A stretch of DNA of 64,000 bases from Marinobacterium mangrovicola (GCF_004339595.1 NZ_SMFU01000012.1:1-64000); one strand, 5' to 3'. Counted from the stretch's first letter, positions 27,601 through 36,903 are shown. Numbers and translations: made by a program. The notes: a model not told the origin generated them from the sequence alone.

Positions 27601-28062
27601 CAGATACCCCAGCGCCATCGGAATACCGAACAGCGCTTTCAGCGCGGCGGCCAGAATAGCCGCCTCAATGGCAAAGAAGATAAAGGTGAAACTGGCGTAG
27701 ATCAGCGAGGTGATGGTGGAGCCCAGGTAACCAAAGCCGGCCCCGCGGGTAAGCAGATCGATATCCAGGCCGTTTTTGGCGGCGTGGTAGACGATCGGTA
27801 CGCCGGTCACAAAGAAGAGCGAGCAGACCACCAGGATGGCGACCAGCGTATTGGTGAAACCGTAGGCCAGGGTCACGGCCGCGGCGATACCCTCCAGCGC
27901 CAGAAACGCGGTCGCGCCAAGCGCTGTCATCGCCACGCGCTCGATGCTCATCTTGCGACCCTGGCGGGCAGTAAACCTGAGGGCGAAATCTTCCAGCGTC
28001 TGATCCGCCACCCATTTGTTGTAGCGGCGCCTGACCTTGTATATGCGTTGCGTCGCGCTCAT
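24673..28062 (-). CDS. Hybrid histidine kinase with N-terminal NCS1-type permease domain
   Basis: The 1129-residue protein starts with about 480 residues resembling NCS1 (nucleobase/allantoin/hydantoin) cation symporters, with about twelve membrane segments. A cysteine cluster follows (C503, C506, C518, C526, C529, C530, C536, C540), likely metal-binding. Then come two more membrane helices (575-592 and 608-630), a coiled coil, a HisKA domain (SHELRTP, His686), an ATPase domain (NLLSNAVKYT, DTGVGI, GSGLGL), a receiver domain (CVVDDDP, LLDISMPGMNG) and a helical tail. The layout parallels CbrA, in which a different transporter family is fused to a kinase. A purine- or urea-related signal is inferred from the NCS1 fold and the nearby urtABCDE. 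Confidence 0.85.
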   Translation of the reverse strand: MSATQRIYKVRRRYNKWVADQTLEDFALRFTARQGRKMSIERVAMTALGATAFLALEGIAAAVTLAYGFTNTLVAILVVCSLFFVTGVPIVYHAAKNGLDIDLLTRGAGFGYLGSTITSLIYASFTFIFFAIEAAILAAALKALFGIPMALGYLLSAIAVIPVVTHGITAISRFQVGTQPIWLLLQVSALGLVIVHESERYEGWTAFVPRGLEHGAGFDLMLFGAAASVFFAMVAQIGEQVDYLRFMPEKTRENRKRWWFWMLLSGPGWVVIGVIKMLLGSFLAYLIFSETASFVAATDPTLMYQRVFNYLTHSEGAALLIAGVMVIISQMKINLTNAYAGSIAWSNFFSRLTHNHPGRVVWLVFNVTIALILMELGIYQALEAILGVFAIVAVSWLGSLSADLMINKPLGLSPKKVEFKRSHLYDVNPVGVGSMATAVLIGLLAYLGLFGEVARTLSHFISLGVCFVMVPLIGWATGGRYYLARDSLTLELLPEGKANRHTCGVCENQFEHEDMSYCPAYELPICSLCCSLDSRCLDSCKPEARFGHQVVGFLRLFFSPKWIRRIDSRLGRFVSLLLTVTLLLAGLMAIVYRQMDPVTPQMAQLLAQALITLFFVLLIVAGVVTWLFLLAHESRVVAQQESNRQTLKLLQEIEAHEETDRELQAAKEVAERASEAKSRYMSGISHELRTPLQSIIGYAQLIQGRDSLEKADSEGLKIIHRSGQYLADLIEGLLDISRIEAGRLELCRGPVLLPELIVQLEQMFAFQAAQKGVNFISEVPERLPQVVMTDEKRLRQILINLLSNAVKYTPQGEVRFRLRYRNQVAEFVIEDTGVGIDKADLERVFDPFERVRTASTADLPGSGLGLTIVKLLTEIMGGDLQATSTPGEGSRFKVSLMLPWVDTPAAVAVQEPVIGYAGERKTFCVVDDDPVLRGLLSDMLQPLGFKVYEARSAQACLELIEEVKPDLYLLDISMPGMNGLDLAAELRRQGHSEPILMLSADVQEQRRQPAGSAVYDDYLVKPVSSQLLLDRIGHFLKLDWARKQAKAPEPVKAETLVPLTSAAGEEVPDHPLVRELRGYAEIGYRRGVRQVLEQIQQAELLSSAQLAHLTQLSDGMQFGRLAEYLGQAK

Positions 28063-28237
28063 GCCGGTGCAAACTTCCCCGATTCGCCGCCGGACATCAA
28101 ACCTCGCCCGCCGGTAAAAATGACGATCTTACATCATAAAGGAAGCCCGCTCCGGCGACAGGTGCTTTCTTCATCTATATATAAGCATCTACTAAAAACG
28201 ATATACCCCGTCTATACGTGCGGCAATACTGGTTGTG

Positions 28238-28258
28238 CTACAGAGAGCGCTGTAGAAT
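28238..28258 (+). promoter_or_regulatory. Palindrome overlapping a -10-like element before the symporter gene
   Basis: CTACAG (28238-28243) and CTGTAG (28250-28255) are inverted copies six bases apart, and the right arm overlaps a -10-like TAGAAT (28253-28258). A repressor bound here would block the promoter. The gene start is 52 bases downstream. Confidence 0.4.
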
Positions 28259-28309
28259 CCTCCCTCCACCCGACCGGCAAGCCCAATTCGTTTTCAAAGG
28301 AGTTTTACC

Positions 28310-29644
28310 GTGCCCGGCAGCAAAATCACCTTCCTGATCGCCGTGCTCGTCGCAGCCGCGATCTACTTCCTGACGCCGTTTGACCCGGCCCTGCGTACCG
28401 GCCTGGCCGTCCTGGCGCTGGTCGCAATCCTGTGGATGACAGAAACCTTCCACATTACGGTGACCGCACTGCTGATACCGGTTCTGGCGGTATTAACCGG
28501 CATATTTTCGACGGCAGATGCGCTGAAGAACTTCGCCAACCCGATCATCTTCCTGTTCCTGGGTGGCTTTGCGCTGGCCGCTGCGCTGAATGAGCAGGGG
28601 CTGGACCGCTACATCTCTACCCATGTGCTGCGGATCGCCCGCGGGCGCCTCGGTGCTGCGGCGATGCTGCTGTTCCTGACCGCAGCGGGTCTTTCGATGT
28701 GGATCTCCAACACCGCCACCACCGCGATGATGCTGCCGCTGGTACTGGGTCTGCTGAAGCAGCTGCCCTATGAAGGTAACAAGCGCACCTACTGGTTTAT
28801 CCTGCTGGGTCTGGCTTACTCCGCCAGCATCGGCGGTATCGGCACCATGGTCGGCAGCCCGCCCAACGCCATCGCGGCCGCCGCCGTTGGCTTGACCTTC
28901 CTTGACTGGCTGAAGATCGGCCTGCCGATCGTGATCGTCGCCTTCCCGCTGATGATCCTGATCCTCTGGCTGGTAATGCGTCCGGACCTGAACCACCACT
29001 TCGAACAGGCGGAAGATCACGAAAAACTGAGTGGCTCACAGTGGGCGACCCTGGGCGTGTTCGGTCTAACCGTCTGCCTGTGGCTGTTCAGCAGCCCGAT
29101 CTCCAAGCTGGTGGGCGTCACCAAGGGCTTTGACGCTCTGGTCGCAGTCTTCGCTATCCTGATGCTCTGCATGCTGAAACTGGTGACCTGGAAAGCGGTT
29201 GAGAAGTCCGCCGACTGGGGTGTGCTGCTGCTGTTCGGCGGTGGTCTGACCCTGTCCGCCATGCTGAAAGAGACCGGCACCAGCCTCTACCTGGCGAACT
29301 CCATCAGCGACATGCTGCACGGCGCGCCGATGGTGCTGTTTATCCTGGTGGTTGCGGCCTTTGTGGTAATGCTCACCGAGATCGCCAGTAATACCGCCAG
29401 TAGCGCCCTGCTGGTGCCGATCTTCGTCGGTATCGCCGGCGCCATGGGTATGCCGGAAGTGGTGATGGCGATGGTAATCGCCGTGGCGGCGTCCTGCGCC
29501 TTCATGCTGCCGGTGGCCACACCACCTAACGCTATAGTTTATGGCTCCGGTGCCGTGCCTCAGTCACAGATGATGCGGGCGGGTGTGGTGCTGAACGCGG
29601 TTATGACGTTTGTCATCACCGGCGCCGCGATGATGATGCTGTAA
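28310..29644 (+). CDS. DASS-family (SLC13) sodium:carboxylate symporter
   Basis: The 444-residue integral membrane protein has about eleven helices and the two SNT motifs that mark divalent anion:sodium symporters, WISNTATTAMM and IASNTASSALL, each part of a sodium/substrate site in repeated halves. Di- or tricarboxylates are the usual substrates; the exact one cannot be read from sequence. It starts with GTG at 28310, with ribosome-binding site AAAGGAG. It is divergent from the kinase gene, which could regulate it. Confidence 0.88.
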   Translation: MPGSKITFLIAVLVAAAIYFLTPFDPALRTGLAVLALVAILWMTETFHITVTALLIPVLAVLTGIFSTADALKNFANPIIFLFLGGFALAAALNEQGLDRYISTHVLRIARGRLGAAAMLLFLTAAGLSMWISNTATTAMMLPLVLGLLKQLPYEGNKRTYWFILLGLAYSASIGGIGTMVGSPPNAIAAAAVGLTFLDWLKIGLPIVIVAFPLMILILWLVMRPDLNHHFEQAEDHEKLSGSQWATLGVFGLTVCLWLFSSPISKLVGVTKGFDALVAVFAILMLCMLKLVTWKAVEKSADWGVLLLFGGGLTLSAMLKETGTSLYLANSISDMLHGAPMVLFILVVAAFVVMLTEIASNTASSALLVPIFVGIAGAMGMPEVVMAMVIAVAASCAFMLPVATPPNAIVYGSGAVPQSQMMRAGVVLNAVMTFVITGAAMMML

Positions 29645-29704
29645 ACCTGGAAAGGCTGGGTTTGCAGATCCGGGCGGCGTAATCGACCGCCCGTCACTCT
29701 GACC

Positions 29705-29742
29705 AACCGCACTGCTGCCACAGCGGTGCGGTTATCTCTTCT
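29705..29742 (+). terminator. Terminator-like hairpin after the symporter gene
   Basis: The arms 29705-29717 and 29721-29733 pair over 13 bases with one G-T wobble around a three-base loop, followed by the weak T-rich run ATCTCTTCT. It lies between convergent genes. Confidence 0.6.
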
Positions 29743-29765
29743 GAAGTCACAGTCCCGAAGGGCTG

Positions 29766-30173
29766 TCACTCCTCTCCCGGCGGCAGACGACGGATATGAC
29801 CGTCCGCATCGATCGCCACCTGCACACACTCACAGGCAGTGACCTTGCGCGGCACCTTGCCATCCGGACACAGCCCCCAGCATTCGACCTCAATGCGCAG
29901 CGAGCTGTGGCCACGCTCCAGCACCCGGGTGTAGAAGGAAAGAATGGTCCCCTGTAGCACCGGAGACATAAACGTCATGCGACCCACCGATACGGTGGCA
30001 ATACGGCCCTGGGCTTCCTGACCTGCACGGATCTCACTGGCGAGCACCGCCTGAGAGCTGACCCAACCACCATAGACATCGCCAAACATGTTAACGGCGT
30101 CATGTCCGGCAGGCAGCTGAAGGCTGAGTTCGCCTTCCGGTCGCAGCAGATGATCGTTCTCGTCAGTTCCCAT
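29766..30173 (-). CDS. Hotdog-fold acyl-CoA thioesterase (YciA/BFIT-like)
   Basis: The 135-residue product has the family pattern of acyl-CoA hydrolases of the YciA type: an N-terminal strand (LQLPAGHDAVNMFGDVYGGWVSSQAV), then VGRMTFMSPVLQGTILSFYTRV. The usual catalytic Asn/Asp is at the D/N-x-F-G-D-x-Y-G-G position (NMFGDVYGG). It should hydrolyse acyl-CoA in the cytoplasm; chain length is unknown. It is convergent with the symporter gene and divergent from pstS. Confidence 0.82.
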   Translation of the reverse strand: MGTDENDHLLRPEGELSLQLPAGHDAVNMFGDVYGGWVSSQAVLASEIRAGQEAQGRIATVSVGRMTFMSPVLQGTILSFYTRVLERGHSSLRIEVECWGLCPDGKVPRKVTACECVQVAIDADGHIRRLPPGEE

Positions 30174-30307
30174 ATCACCTCCAATTAATATAAAGCTGGC
30201 TCTCGCTCCGACCTCCAGGGTCTCCCTGCGACCAACTGGCCCTATGATAATCGATTCGACGATTAACCAAAGAGGGCATTAAAAAAATCTCTATACCCAA
30301 TCGGCGA

Positions 30308-30341
30308 CTGTAACAAATCAGTCATCTTTCAGATCTATAGT
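30308..30341 (+). promoter_or_regulatory. PhoB-dependent promoter of pstS
   Basis: CTGTAACAAATCAGTCAT (30308-30325) matches the Pho box CTGTCATAWAWCTGTCAY at 15 of 18 positions. A -10 element TATAGT (30336-30341) begins after exactly ten bases, the spacing expected for a PhoB-activated promoter. It precedes pstS by about 50 bases, so the gene should be induced by phosphate starvation. Confidence 0.8.
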
Positions 30342-30393
30342 GCCGCCCTATCAAGCTTCGATTCAAACACTAGAGTTTTAAGAGGGAATCAGA

Positions 30394-31437
30394 ATGACTA
30401 TGCGTAACAAGGCACTTGCTATCGCACTGACCGCTGCATCCGGTCTCGGTATGGCAAACGCCGCCGTTGCTCGCGACACTATCAGCATCGTTGGCTCATC
30501 CACTGTATACCCGTTCGCGACTGTTGTAGCAGAGCGCTTTGGTACCAACACTGACTTCAACACTCCGAAGCTGGAATCTACCGGTTCAGGCGGTGGCATG
30601 AAGCTGTTCTGCGCAGGCATCGGTACTCAGCACCCGGACATCACCAACGCTTCCCGTCGCATGAAGACTTCTGAGTTCGAACTGTGCCAGAACAACGGCG
30701 TTGAAGAGATCACTGAATTCCGCATCGGTTCTGACGGCATCGTTATCGCCAGCTCCAACGAAGCAGAAAACCTGGACATCACCCTGGAACAGCTGTTCCT
30801 GGCTCTGGGCGCCAAGATCCCGGTTGACGGCAAGTGGGTTGCTAACCCGAACAAAAACTGGAGCGACGTTGACTCCAGCCTGCCGAACAAGCCGATCCGT
30901 GTAATGGGTCCGCCGCCGACTTCCGGTACCCGCGACTCTTTCAACGAGCTGGCTCTGGCTGCTGGTTGTGACGAACTGCCGGAAACTGCAGAGCTGAGCA
31001 AGGACGATCACAAAGCGAACTGTGAAAGCATCCGTGAAGACGGCGCCTTCATCGAAGCGGGCGAGAACGACAACCTGATCGTACAGAAACTAATCAGCGA
31101 TCACGGCATGTACGGTGTATTCGGCTTCAGCTTCCTGGAAGAAAACGCTGACCGTCTGCAGGCTGCCAAGCTGAACGGCATGGTTCCGACCGCTGAAGAC
31201 ATCGCTGCCGACAAGTACCCGGTTGCCCGTTCCCTGTTCTTCTACGTGAAGAAAGCACACATCGGTGTTGTTCCGGGCATCCAGGAATACGTTAACGAGT
31301 TCACCAGCAACGGCGCTCTGGGCCAGAACGGCTACCTCAAGGATGTGGGCCTGATCATCCCGCCGCGCGAACAGCTGGCTAACCTGATGGACAAGGCTGA
31401 AAACCTGACCAACCTGACGATCGAAGATCTTCAGTAA
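30394..31437 (+). CDS. pstS: Phosphate ABC transporter substrate-binding protein PstS
   Basis: PstS binds phosphate in the periplasm for the Pst importer. The 347-residue product has a signal peptide (AVA/RD near 26) and phosphate-site motifs SSTVYPF, TGSGGGMKLF and SGTRDSF. It is of the longer PstS type found in many marine gammaproteobacteria. It begins at ATG 30394 behind AGAGGG. A Pho box precedes it and an attenuator-like hairpin follows it. Confidence 0.94.
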   Translation: MTMRNKALAIALTAASGLGMANAAVARDTISIVGSSTVYPFATVVAERFGTNTDFNTPKLESTGSGGGMKLFCAGIGTQHPDITNASRRMKTSEFELCQNNGVEEITEFRIGSDGIVIASSNEAENLDITLEQLFLALGAKIPVDGKWVANPNKNWSDVDSSLPNKPIRVMGPPPTSGTRDSFNELALAAGCDELPETAELSKDDHKANCESIREDGAFIEAGENDNLIVQKLISDHGMYGVFGFSFLEENADRLQAAKLNGMVPTAEDIAADKYPVARSLFFYVKKAHIGVVPGIQEYVNEFTSNGALGQNGYLKDVGLIIPPREQLANLMDKAENLTNLTIEDLQ

Positions 31438-31462
31438 AACGTCAGGATCAACCTGGTCCCAC

Positions 31463-31497
31463 AGGGTGTGGTCCTGCTAAAGGCCCACACCCTTTTG
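31463..31497 (+). terminator. Attenuator between pstS and pstC
   Basis: AGGGTGTGG (31463-31471) pairs with CCACACCCT (31485-31493), followed by TTTT. Partial termination here would yield more binding protein than permease, as is known for pst operons in other bacteria. The remaining 100 bases to pstC show no gene. Confidence 0.7.
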
Positions 31498-31600
31498 CAC
31501 GTCTGGAGCGAGAAAAATAAACTCTCCTTTTCAAGCCGTGCAGGCGTCTCAAATCCACTGATTTGGTCGCCCCACAGAAACATCGCAGACAGGTAGATAC

Positions 31601-32989
31601 ATGCAACCGGCAAACCTGCTTCTTATCACGCTGGCATTCGCCGCCATCGCTTACGGGTTCGGCTATTTCCGCTCCCGCGCACTGGCAATGCCTCTGGGTG
31701 GGATCCGACATCTCAAGTCGCTTCCTTTTTACTATGGCGCACGCGCCGCACTCTGGTGCGGTATTCCGGCTCTGATCGTTCTTGGACTTTGGGCGGCCTT
31801 TCAGGGGCACGTTATCCAGACGCTCGTCATTGGAACGCTGCCGGAAAATCTGCTGCCGAGTAATGAGGGCGAGGCCAGTCTGCTGCTCAGCAAGATCAGC
31901 AACATCGCTTCTGGCGCTCTGCCCAGGGATTTTGCGGATCCGGCCATCGTCAAGGCTGCAGATCTGCTGATCCGCCTGCGTGAACAGAGCCTGATGTACA
32001 TGACCGCGCTGGTAGTCGCGGTAGCTGTGCTTGCCGGTTTTATCGCCTGGGTTCGCATTCGTCCGACGCTGAATGCCCGTGTTCAGGTTGAAGCCACGCT
32101 GAAGTGGATATTCTTCTCCTGCGCCGCACTGGCGATTCTGACCACCGTCGGCATTATCTTCTCTGTGGCGCTGGAAACCTTCCGCTTCTTCCAGAAGATC
32201 TCGTTTATCGACTTTATCTTCGGTAGCCACTGGAGCCCGCAGACCGCGTTGCGCGCCGACCAGGTCGCTGCCGAAGGTGCCTTCGGCATGATTCCGCTGT
32301 TCACCGGTACCCTGCTGATCTCCGCGATCGCTATGCTGGTGGCAGTACCTGTGGGGCTGATGTCAGCGGTCTACCTGTCCGAATACGCCAACCCGCGCGT
32401 ACGTGGCATCGTCAAGCCGCTGCTGGAGATGCTCGCCGGTGTTCCCACCGTGGTTTACGGCTTCTTCGCCGCCTTGACCGTGGCGCCGTTTATCAGCGAT
32501 CTGGCCGCCAGCCTGGGTATCGAAGCCTCATCGCAGAGTGCACTGGCAGCCGGTGCGGTCATGGGCATCATGATCATCCCGTTCGTCTCCTCCCTGTCGG
32601 ATGACGTAATCAACGCCGTGCCTCAGTCACTGCGTGACGGTTCCCTGGCACTGGGCGCGACCCAGTCGGAAACCATGAAGAAGGTGATCTTCCCGGCGGC
32701 ACTGCCCGGCATCATGGGCGGTATTCTGCTGGCGGTATCCCGTGCCATCGGCGAAACCATGATCGTGGTGATGGCGGCTGGCCTGGCGGCCAACCTGACC
32801 GCCAACCCGCTGGAAACCGTGACCACCGTAACCGTTCAGATCGTGACCCTGCTGACCGGCGACCAGGAGTTTGACAGCGCCAAGACTCTGGCTGCATTCG
32901 CCCTGGGGGCAATGCTGTTCCTGTCCACGCTGGTGCTGAACATTCTCGCCCTGCATATCGTGCGCAAGTATCGGGAACAATATGACTAA
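31601..32989 (+). CDS. pstC: Phosphate ABC transporter permease PstC
   Basis: PstC is one of two permeases of the Pst phosphate importer. The 462-residue product is longer than E. coli PstC (319), with extra N-terminal membrane helices and a linker (about residues 1-200). The core has the inner-membrane component motif in GATQSETMKKVIFPAALPGI. It overlaps pstA by 8 bases. Confidence 0.93.
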   Translation: MQPANLLLITLAFAAIAYGFGYFRSRALAMPLGGIRHLKSLPFYYGARAALWCGIPALIVLGLWAAFQGHVIQTLVIGTLPENLLPSNEGEASLLLSKISNIASGALPRDFADPAIVKAADLLIRLREQSLMYMTALVVAVAVLAGFIAWVRIRPTLNARVQVEATLKWIFFSCAALAILTTVGIIFSVALETFRFFQKISFIDFIFGSHWSPQTALRADQVAAEGAFGMIPLFTGTLLISAIAMLVAVPVGLMSAVYLSEYANPRVRGIVKPLLEMLAGVPTVVYGFFAALTVAPFISDLAASLGIEASSQSALAAGAVMGIMIIPFVSSLSDDVINAVPQSLRDGSLALGATQSETMKKVIFPAALPGIMGGILLAVSRAIGETMIVVMAAGLAANLTANPLETVTTVTVQIVTLLTGDQEFDSAKTLAAFALGAMLFLSTLVLNILALHIVRKYREQYD

Positions 32990-34253
32990 TCACACTCAGG
33001 CGGAGATCGTCCGCCAGTCACTGAAAAAGCGCTATCGCAAGGAAAAGCGGTTCCGCGCCTACGGCATCCTGGCGATCGCCATTGCCCTGTCGGCACTGGT
33101 GGTGCTCTTCACCGATATCATCGGCAAGGGCTACACCGGTTTTATGAAAACCAGCCTGAACCTGGAAGTCGAGCTCAACCAGGAGATGATGTTCCTGGAT
33201 GATGCCACCGATCCCAAGCAGATCCGCATGGCCGACTTCGTCGAACCGCTGGTGCAGGCGCTGATGAAAGAGATTCCGGGCGCCACCGAGGCTGACCGGG
33301 ATGAAGTACGTACGCTAATCAACCCGTACGCATCCGCGGACCTGCGTGAAGCCCTGGTCAACAACCCGGAATGGCTGGGTACCACCCGTGAGATGAACCT
33401 GCTGGCTCACACCGACGTGGACGTTTACGCCAAACACGCCGGTGACAGCGCCTACTCCATCAAACTGTCTGAACAGCAGCGCGAATGGGTCGACCAGCTG
33501 GTGGAAAAAGGCGTGGTTGAAGTGGGTTTCAACGATACCTTCTTCAAGGGTGGTGACTCCCGTGATCCTTCCCGTGCCGGGATCCTCGGTGCCGTTGTCG
33601 GTTCACTGCTGACCATGTTCATCACGCTGATCCTGTCCTTCCCGATCGGGGTGGCCGCAGCGATCTACCTGGAAGAGTTTGCGCCGCAGAACAAGCTGAC
33701 CGACTTTATCGAGGTCAACATCAACAACCTGGCAGCGGTACCGTCGATTATCTTCGGTCTGCTGGGTCTTGCGGTGTTTATCGGCCTTTTCGGTATGCCG
33801 CGCTCGGTGCCGGTGGTGGGCGGTCTGGTACTGACCCTGATGACCCTGCCGACGATCATTATCTCGAGCCGCGCAGCGATCAAGAGCGTACCGCCCTCCA
33901 TTCGCGAAGCGGCTTCAGGTATCGGTGCATCCAAGATGCAGGTTGTACTGCATCACGTCCTGCCGCTGGCCCTGCCGGGTATGCTGACCGGCTCCATCAT
34001 CGGTATGGCGCAGGCGCTGGGTGAAACCGCTCCGCTGCTGCTGATCGGCATGGTCGCCTTTATCGTGGATGTCCCGAACGGCTTCCTCGACTCGGCTACC
34101 GTCCTGCCGGTCCAGGTCTTCCTGTGGGCAGGCAGCCCGGAGCTGGCCTTTATAGAACGAGCGTCAGCCGCCATCATGGTGCTGCTGAGCTTCCTGATCA
34201 GTATGAATGCATTAGCCATCTGGCTGCGTAAACGCCTTGAGCGCCGGTGGTGA
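32982..34253 (+). CDS. pstA: Phosphate ABC transporter permease PstA
   Basis: PstA is the second Pst permease. The 423-residue product has one N-terminal helix, then an extended extracytoplasmic segment of about 150 residues not present in E. coli PstA (296). A permease core follows, with [20 protein letters not shown] as the ATPase-contact motif. The extended form goes with the long PstC next to it. Confidence 0.93.
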   Translation: MTNHTQAEIVRQSLKKRYRKEKRFRAYGILAIAIALSALVVLFTDIIGKGYTGFMKTSLNLEVELNQEMMFLDDATDPKQIRMADFVEPLVQALMKEIPGATEADRDEVRTLINPYASADLREALVNNPEWLGTTREMNLLAHTDVDVYAKHAGDSAYSIKLSEQQREWVDQLVEKGVVEVGFNDTFFKGGDSRDPSRAGILGAVVGSLLTMFITLILSFPIGVAAAIYLEEFAPQNKLTDFIEVNINNLAAVPSIIFGLLGLAVFIGLFGMPRSVPVVGGLVLTLMTLPTIIISSRAAIKSVPPSIREAASGIGASKMQVVLHHVLPLALPGMLTGSIIGMAQALGETAPLLLIGMVAFIVDVPNGFLDSATVLPVQVFLWAGSPELAFIERASAAIMVLLSFLISMNALAIWLRKRLERRW

Positions 34254-34264
34254 GGAGATCTGAG

Positions 34265-35164
34265 ATGACAAGTATTCCTGCAAATGCAAATATGTCCGAA
34301 AAAACCCTCCACGATGAGAATCAGGAGCTGCCGACCTTGGCCGAAGAAGCAAGTCATACCGGCGAATCGATCGTCGAAGGAAAAACCGTCGGCACTCCGT
34401 ACGCAGACGACGCCAAATTCAAGCTGCGCGACGTGGAAGTGTTCTACGGCGAAAACCGTGCTATCAAAAACGTAAGTCTGGATATCGCCACCAACGAAGT
34501 GATCGCCTTCATCGGCCCTTCAGGTTGCGGTAAGTCCACCTTCCTGCGCAGCCTGAACCGCATGAACGACAGCGTCGAGAGCTGCCGCGTTAAAGGTACG
34601 CTGGAGCTGGACGGCCAGGATCTGTATGACCCGCGCCAGGATGTGGTTGAGCTGCGTGCCCGCGTGGGCATGGTGTTCCAGAAGCCGAACCCCTTCCCGA
34701 AGTCGATCTACGATAACGTTGCCTACGGCCCGCGTATCCATGGCCTGGCCAACCGTAAATCTGACCTCGATGACATCGTCGAGAGCAGCCTGCGCAAGGC
34801 CGGTCTCTGGGATGAGGTGAAAGATCGTCTGGATGCGACCGCAACCGGCATGTCCGGCGGTCAGCAGCAGCGTCTGTGTATCGCCCGTACCATCGCCGTG
34901 AGCCCTGAAGTGGTTCTGATGGATGAGCCCTGCTCAGCACTGGACCCGATCGCTACCGCCAAGGTGGAAGAGCTGATTGCAGAACTGTCACAGAGCTACA
35001 CCATCGTGATCGTGACCCACTCCATGCAGCAGGCGGCGCGTGTTTCTCACCGTACCGCCTACTTCCACCTGGGTCACCTGGTCGAGGTCAACGACACCAG
35101 CACCGTGTTCACTGCTCCCGAACACCAGATGACCGAATCCTACATCACCGGCCGCTTCGGCTGA
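34265..35164 (+). CDS. pstB: Phosphate ABC transporter ATP-binding protein PstB
   Basis: PstB powers phosphate import. The product has Walker [10 protein letters not shown], signature [16 protein letters not shown] and Walker [13 protein letters not shown], and the PstB-specific LRSLNRMND tract. I chose ATG 34265, which lies 8 bases after GAGGAG; a GTG at 34247 is also in frame but inside the pstA end. About 45 N-terminal residues before the ATPase fold are poorly conserved. A terminator follows. Confidence 0.94.
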   Translation: MTSIPANANMSEKTLHDENQELPTLAEEASHTGESIVEGKTVGTPYADDAKFKLRDVEVFYGENRAIKNVSLDIATNEVIAFIGPSGCGKSTFLRSLNRMNDSVESCRVKGTLELDGQDLYDPRQDVVELRARVGMVFQKPNPFPKSIYDNVAYGPRIHGLANRKSDLDDIVESSLRKAGLWDEVKDRLDATATGMSGGQQQRLCIARTIAVSPEVVLMDEPCSALDPIATAKVEELIAELSQSYTIVIVTHSMQQAARVSHRTAYFHLGHLVEVNDTSTVFTAPEHQMTESYITGRFG

Positions 35165-35187
35165 GCTGGTGCAGAGTTTCGATCCTG

Positions 35188-35213
35188 GGGCGCTCATTCG
35201 AGCGCCCTTTTTT
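35188..35213 (+). terminator. Rho-independent terminator of the pstSCAB operon
   Basis: GGGCGCTC (35188-35195) pairs with GAGCGCCC (35200-35207) around ATTC, followed by six T. This separates pstSCAB from the chemoreceptor gene, which therefore needs its own promoter. Confidence 0.9.
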
Positions 35214-35229
35214 GTAACTTAAAAGTAAC
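35212..35229 (+). promoter_or_regulatory. Weak Pho-box-like site before the chemoreceptor gene
   Basis: TTGTAAC-TTAA-AAGTAAC (35212-35229) has two GTAAC half-sites eleven bases apart with an A/T spacer, the geometry of a Pho box. The pstS box also uses the GTAAC variant in its left half. The match to consensus is only moderate (about 10 or 11 of 18), and the site overlaps the T tract of the terminator. Confidence 0.4.
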
Positions 35230-35274
35230 AAATTCTCATTACCCTGCCGGATTCATAGTCCCGCAGGAGTTATT

Positions 35275-36882
35275 ATGTTTGGTACTGTCCGCTTTCGGAT
35301 ACTATTTTTTGCTGGTCTCTGTCTGCTGGCGCTGGCGGGCCTTGCCGCTCTCTCCTGGAGCATCATCGTTAAGGCCGAAACGGCGTCCAATAACCTGATT
35401 GAGCAGCAGCTCAAGGAAAGCTGGTTATTGAGCGACCTGGGCCAGGATCACCATCGGCTGCAGGATCTTGCCTACAAGACCAAGGGCCAACTGCTGCTCT
35501 GGGATGAGATCAACCCCACCTTTACCGAACTCCAGGAATCTCTGCCTAGGGAATGGCAGGCTGTCAGCGAGAATCCTGGGCTGCGCGAATGGGCGGCGGC
35601 ACACCAACCAGACTTTGAGCGCGTGATCACGCTGATGGAGCGGATGGTCGAAGGGATCGAGGCCAAAAGCTATTACCAGGTCGGCAAGGTGGTCGATTTT
35701 GATCTGGTACCCGCCATGGAGCCTATGCTGACAGCAATCAGCGAACGCCAGCGCACTAACCGTGAAGAGTTGTCAGGCGCTGCCCAGGGCCTGATCAGTT
35801 TTCTCGCCGACCAGCAGAACTTTCTTTTCATCGGCTCCGGCATTTTCCTGATCATCGTGGTCGGCATGACGCTCTGGCTCAACCGGACTGTGATTATCCA
35901 TCTACTGACCATGGAACGGGGCCTGATTACCATGGAGCGTGATGCGGACCTGCGCACCACTCCAGAGCTCAAGGGCAAGGATGAGGTGGCCAGTGTCAGT
36001 CAGGCGATCCGTCGCCTGGTGGAGCGTTTCCGCCACTTTATCGCTGACATTCAGCAGGCGGCGACCGCCCTGACCGAGCGCTCCACCCAACTGGATGCCG
36101 AGGCGGAATCATTGCAGAGCACCTCAGGTAAAACCCTGCAGCTGATCAATGACGTGAATACCTCGATGGAAAGCATCATCGATCAGACCGAGTCGATCGA
36201 AACCGCGATGGGCCACTCACTGGCTACGGTCAATGAAGCGATCGCCGCCAATACCGAAGCCCAGAAAGGGATGGCCAGCAGCGCCCGGGCCGCCGAAAAT
36301 ACCGTGGAGATCATCGCTCAGGTGGGCGACTCGATCACCTCCCTGACCGAATCCAGCGGCAAGATCAGCCAGGTGATCGATATCATCGCCGAGATCGCCG
36401 AACAGACCAATCTGCTGGCACTTAACGCGGCCATCGAAGCGGCCCGCGCCGGCGAGCACGGCCGAGGCTTTGCGGTGGTGGCCGATGAGGTTCGCGTGCT
36501 TTCCCAGCGCACCGCAGATTCCACCCGTGATATCCGCCAATGGGTGGGAGACCTTTCCGAAGGTGTCGAGGGCGTGGGCCGACAGCTCGATTCCATGCGC
36601 GCGGCCGGTAACGAAAACCGCGCCCACATCACCACACTGCACAGCTTCCTCGAACAGCTACAGGGACGTTTCATCGAAATGGAGCGTCACAGCGAGGGTG
36701 TCAGCAACGCCATCGCCACCCAGCGCGATGAAAGCGGCCGCATCGGCCGACGCGCTCAGGCGCTGCGCGAGAGCGCCGACTCCCTGGGTCTGTGCGTAGA
36801 GAATACACGTTCGGTCAGCGATGCCCTGCGGCAGGAATCGGGTTCCATGCAGACGCTGATCTCCCGCTTCAAAACCTCTTGA
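35275..36882 (+). CDS. Methyl-accepting chemotaxis protein (candidate phosphate chemoreceptor)
   Basis: The 535-residue protein has membrane helix 1 (about 9-30), a periplasmic all-helical sensor of about 150 residues, helix 2 (about 183-204), a HAMP domain and a signalling domain with the hairpin tip [31 protein letters not shown] spread over residues 378-407. No C-terminal CheR-docking pentapeptide is present. Placement between pstB and phoU, with a Pho-like site upstream, suggests a phosphate-related role, comparable to CtpL of Pseudomonas. The ligand itself is not shown by sequence. Confidence 0.88.
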   Translation: MFGTVRFRILFFAGLCLLALAGLAALSWSIIVKAETASNNLIEQQLKESWLLSDLGQDHHRLQDLAYKTKGQLLLWDEINPTFTELQESLPREWQAVSENPGLREWAAAHQPDFERVITLMERMVEGIEAKSYYQVGKVVDFDLVPAMEPMLTAISERQRTNREELSGAAQGLISFLADQQNFLFIGSGIFLIIVVGMTLWLNRTVIIHLLTMERGLITMERDADLRTTPELKGKDEVASVSQAIRRLVERFRHFIADIQQAATALTERSTQLDAEAESLQSTSGKTLQLINDVNTSMESIIDQTESIETAMGHSLATVNEAIAANTEAQKGMASSARAAENTVEIIAQVGDSITSLTESSGKISQVIDIIAEIAEQTNLLALNAAIEAARAGEHGRGFAVVADEVRVLSQRTADSTRDIRQWVGDLSEGVEGVGRQLDSMRAAGNENRAHITTLHSFLEQLQGRFIEMERHSEGVSNAIATQRDESGRIGRRAQALRESADSLGLCVENTRSVSDALRQESGSMQTLISRFKTS

Positions 36883-36903
36883 AACGCACTGATTTCTTGT
36901 GGT

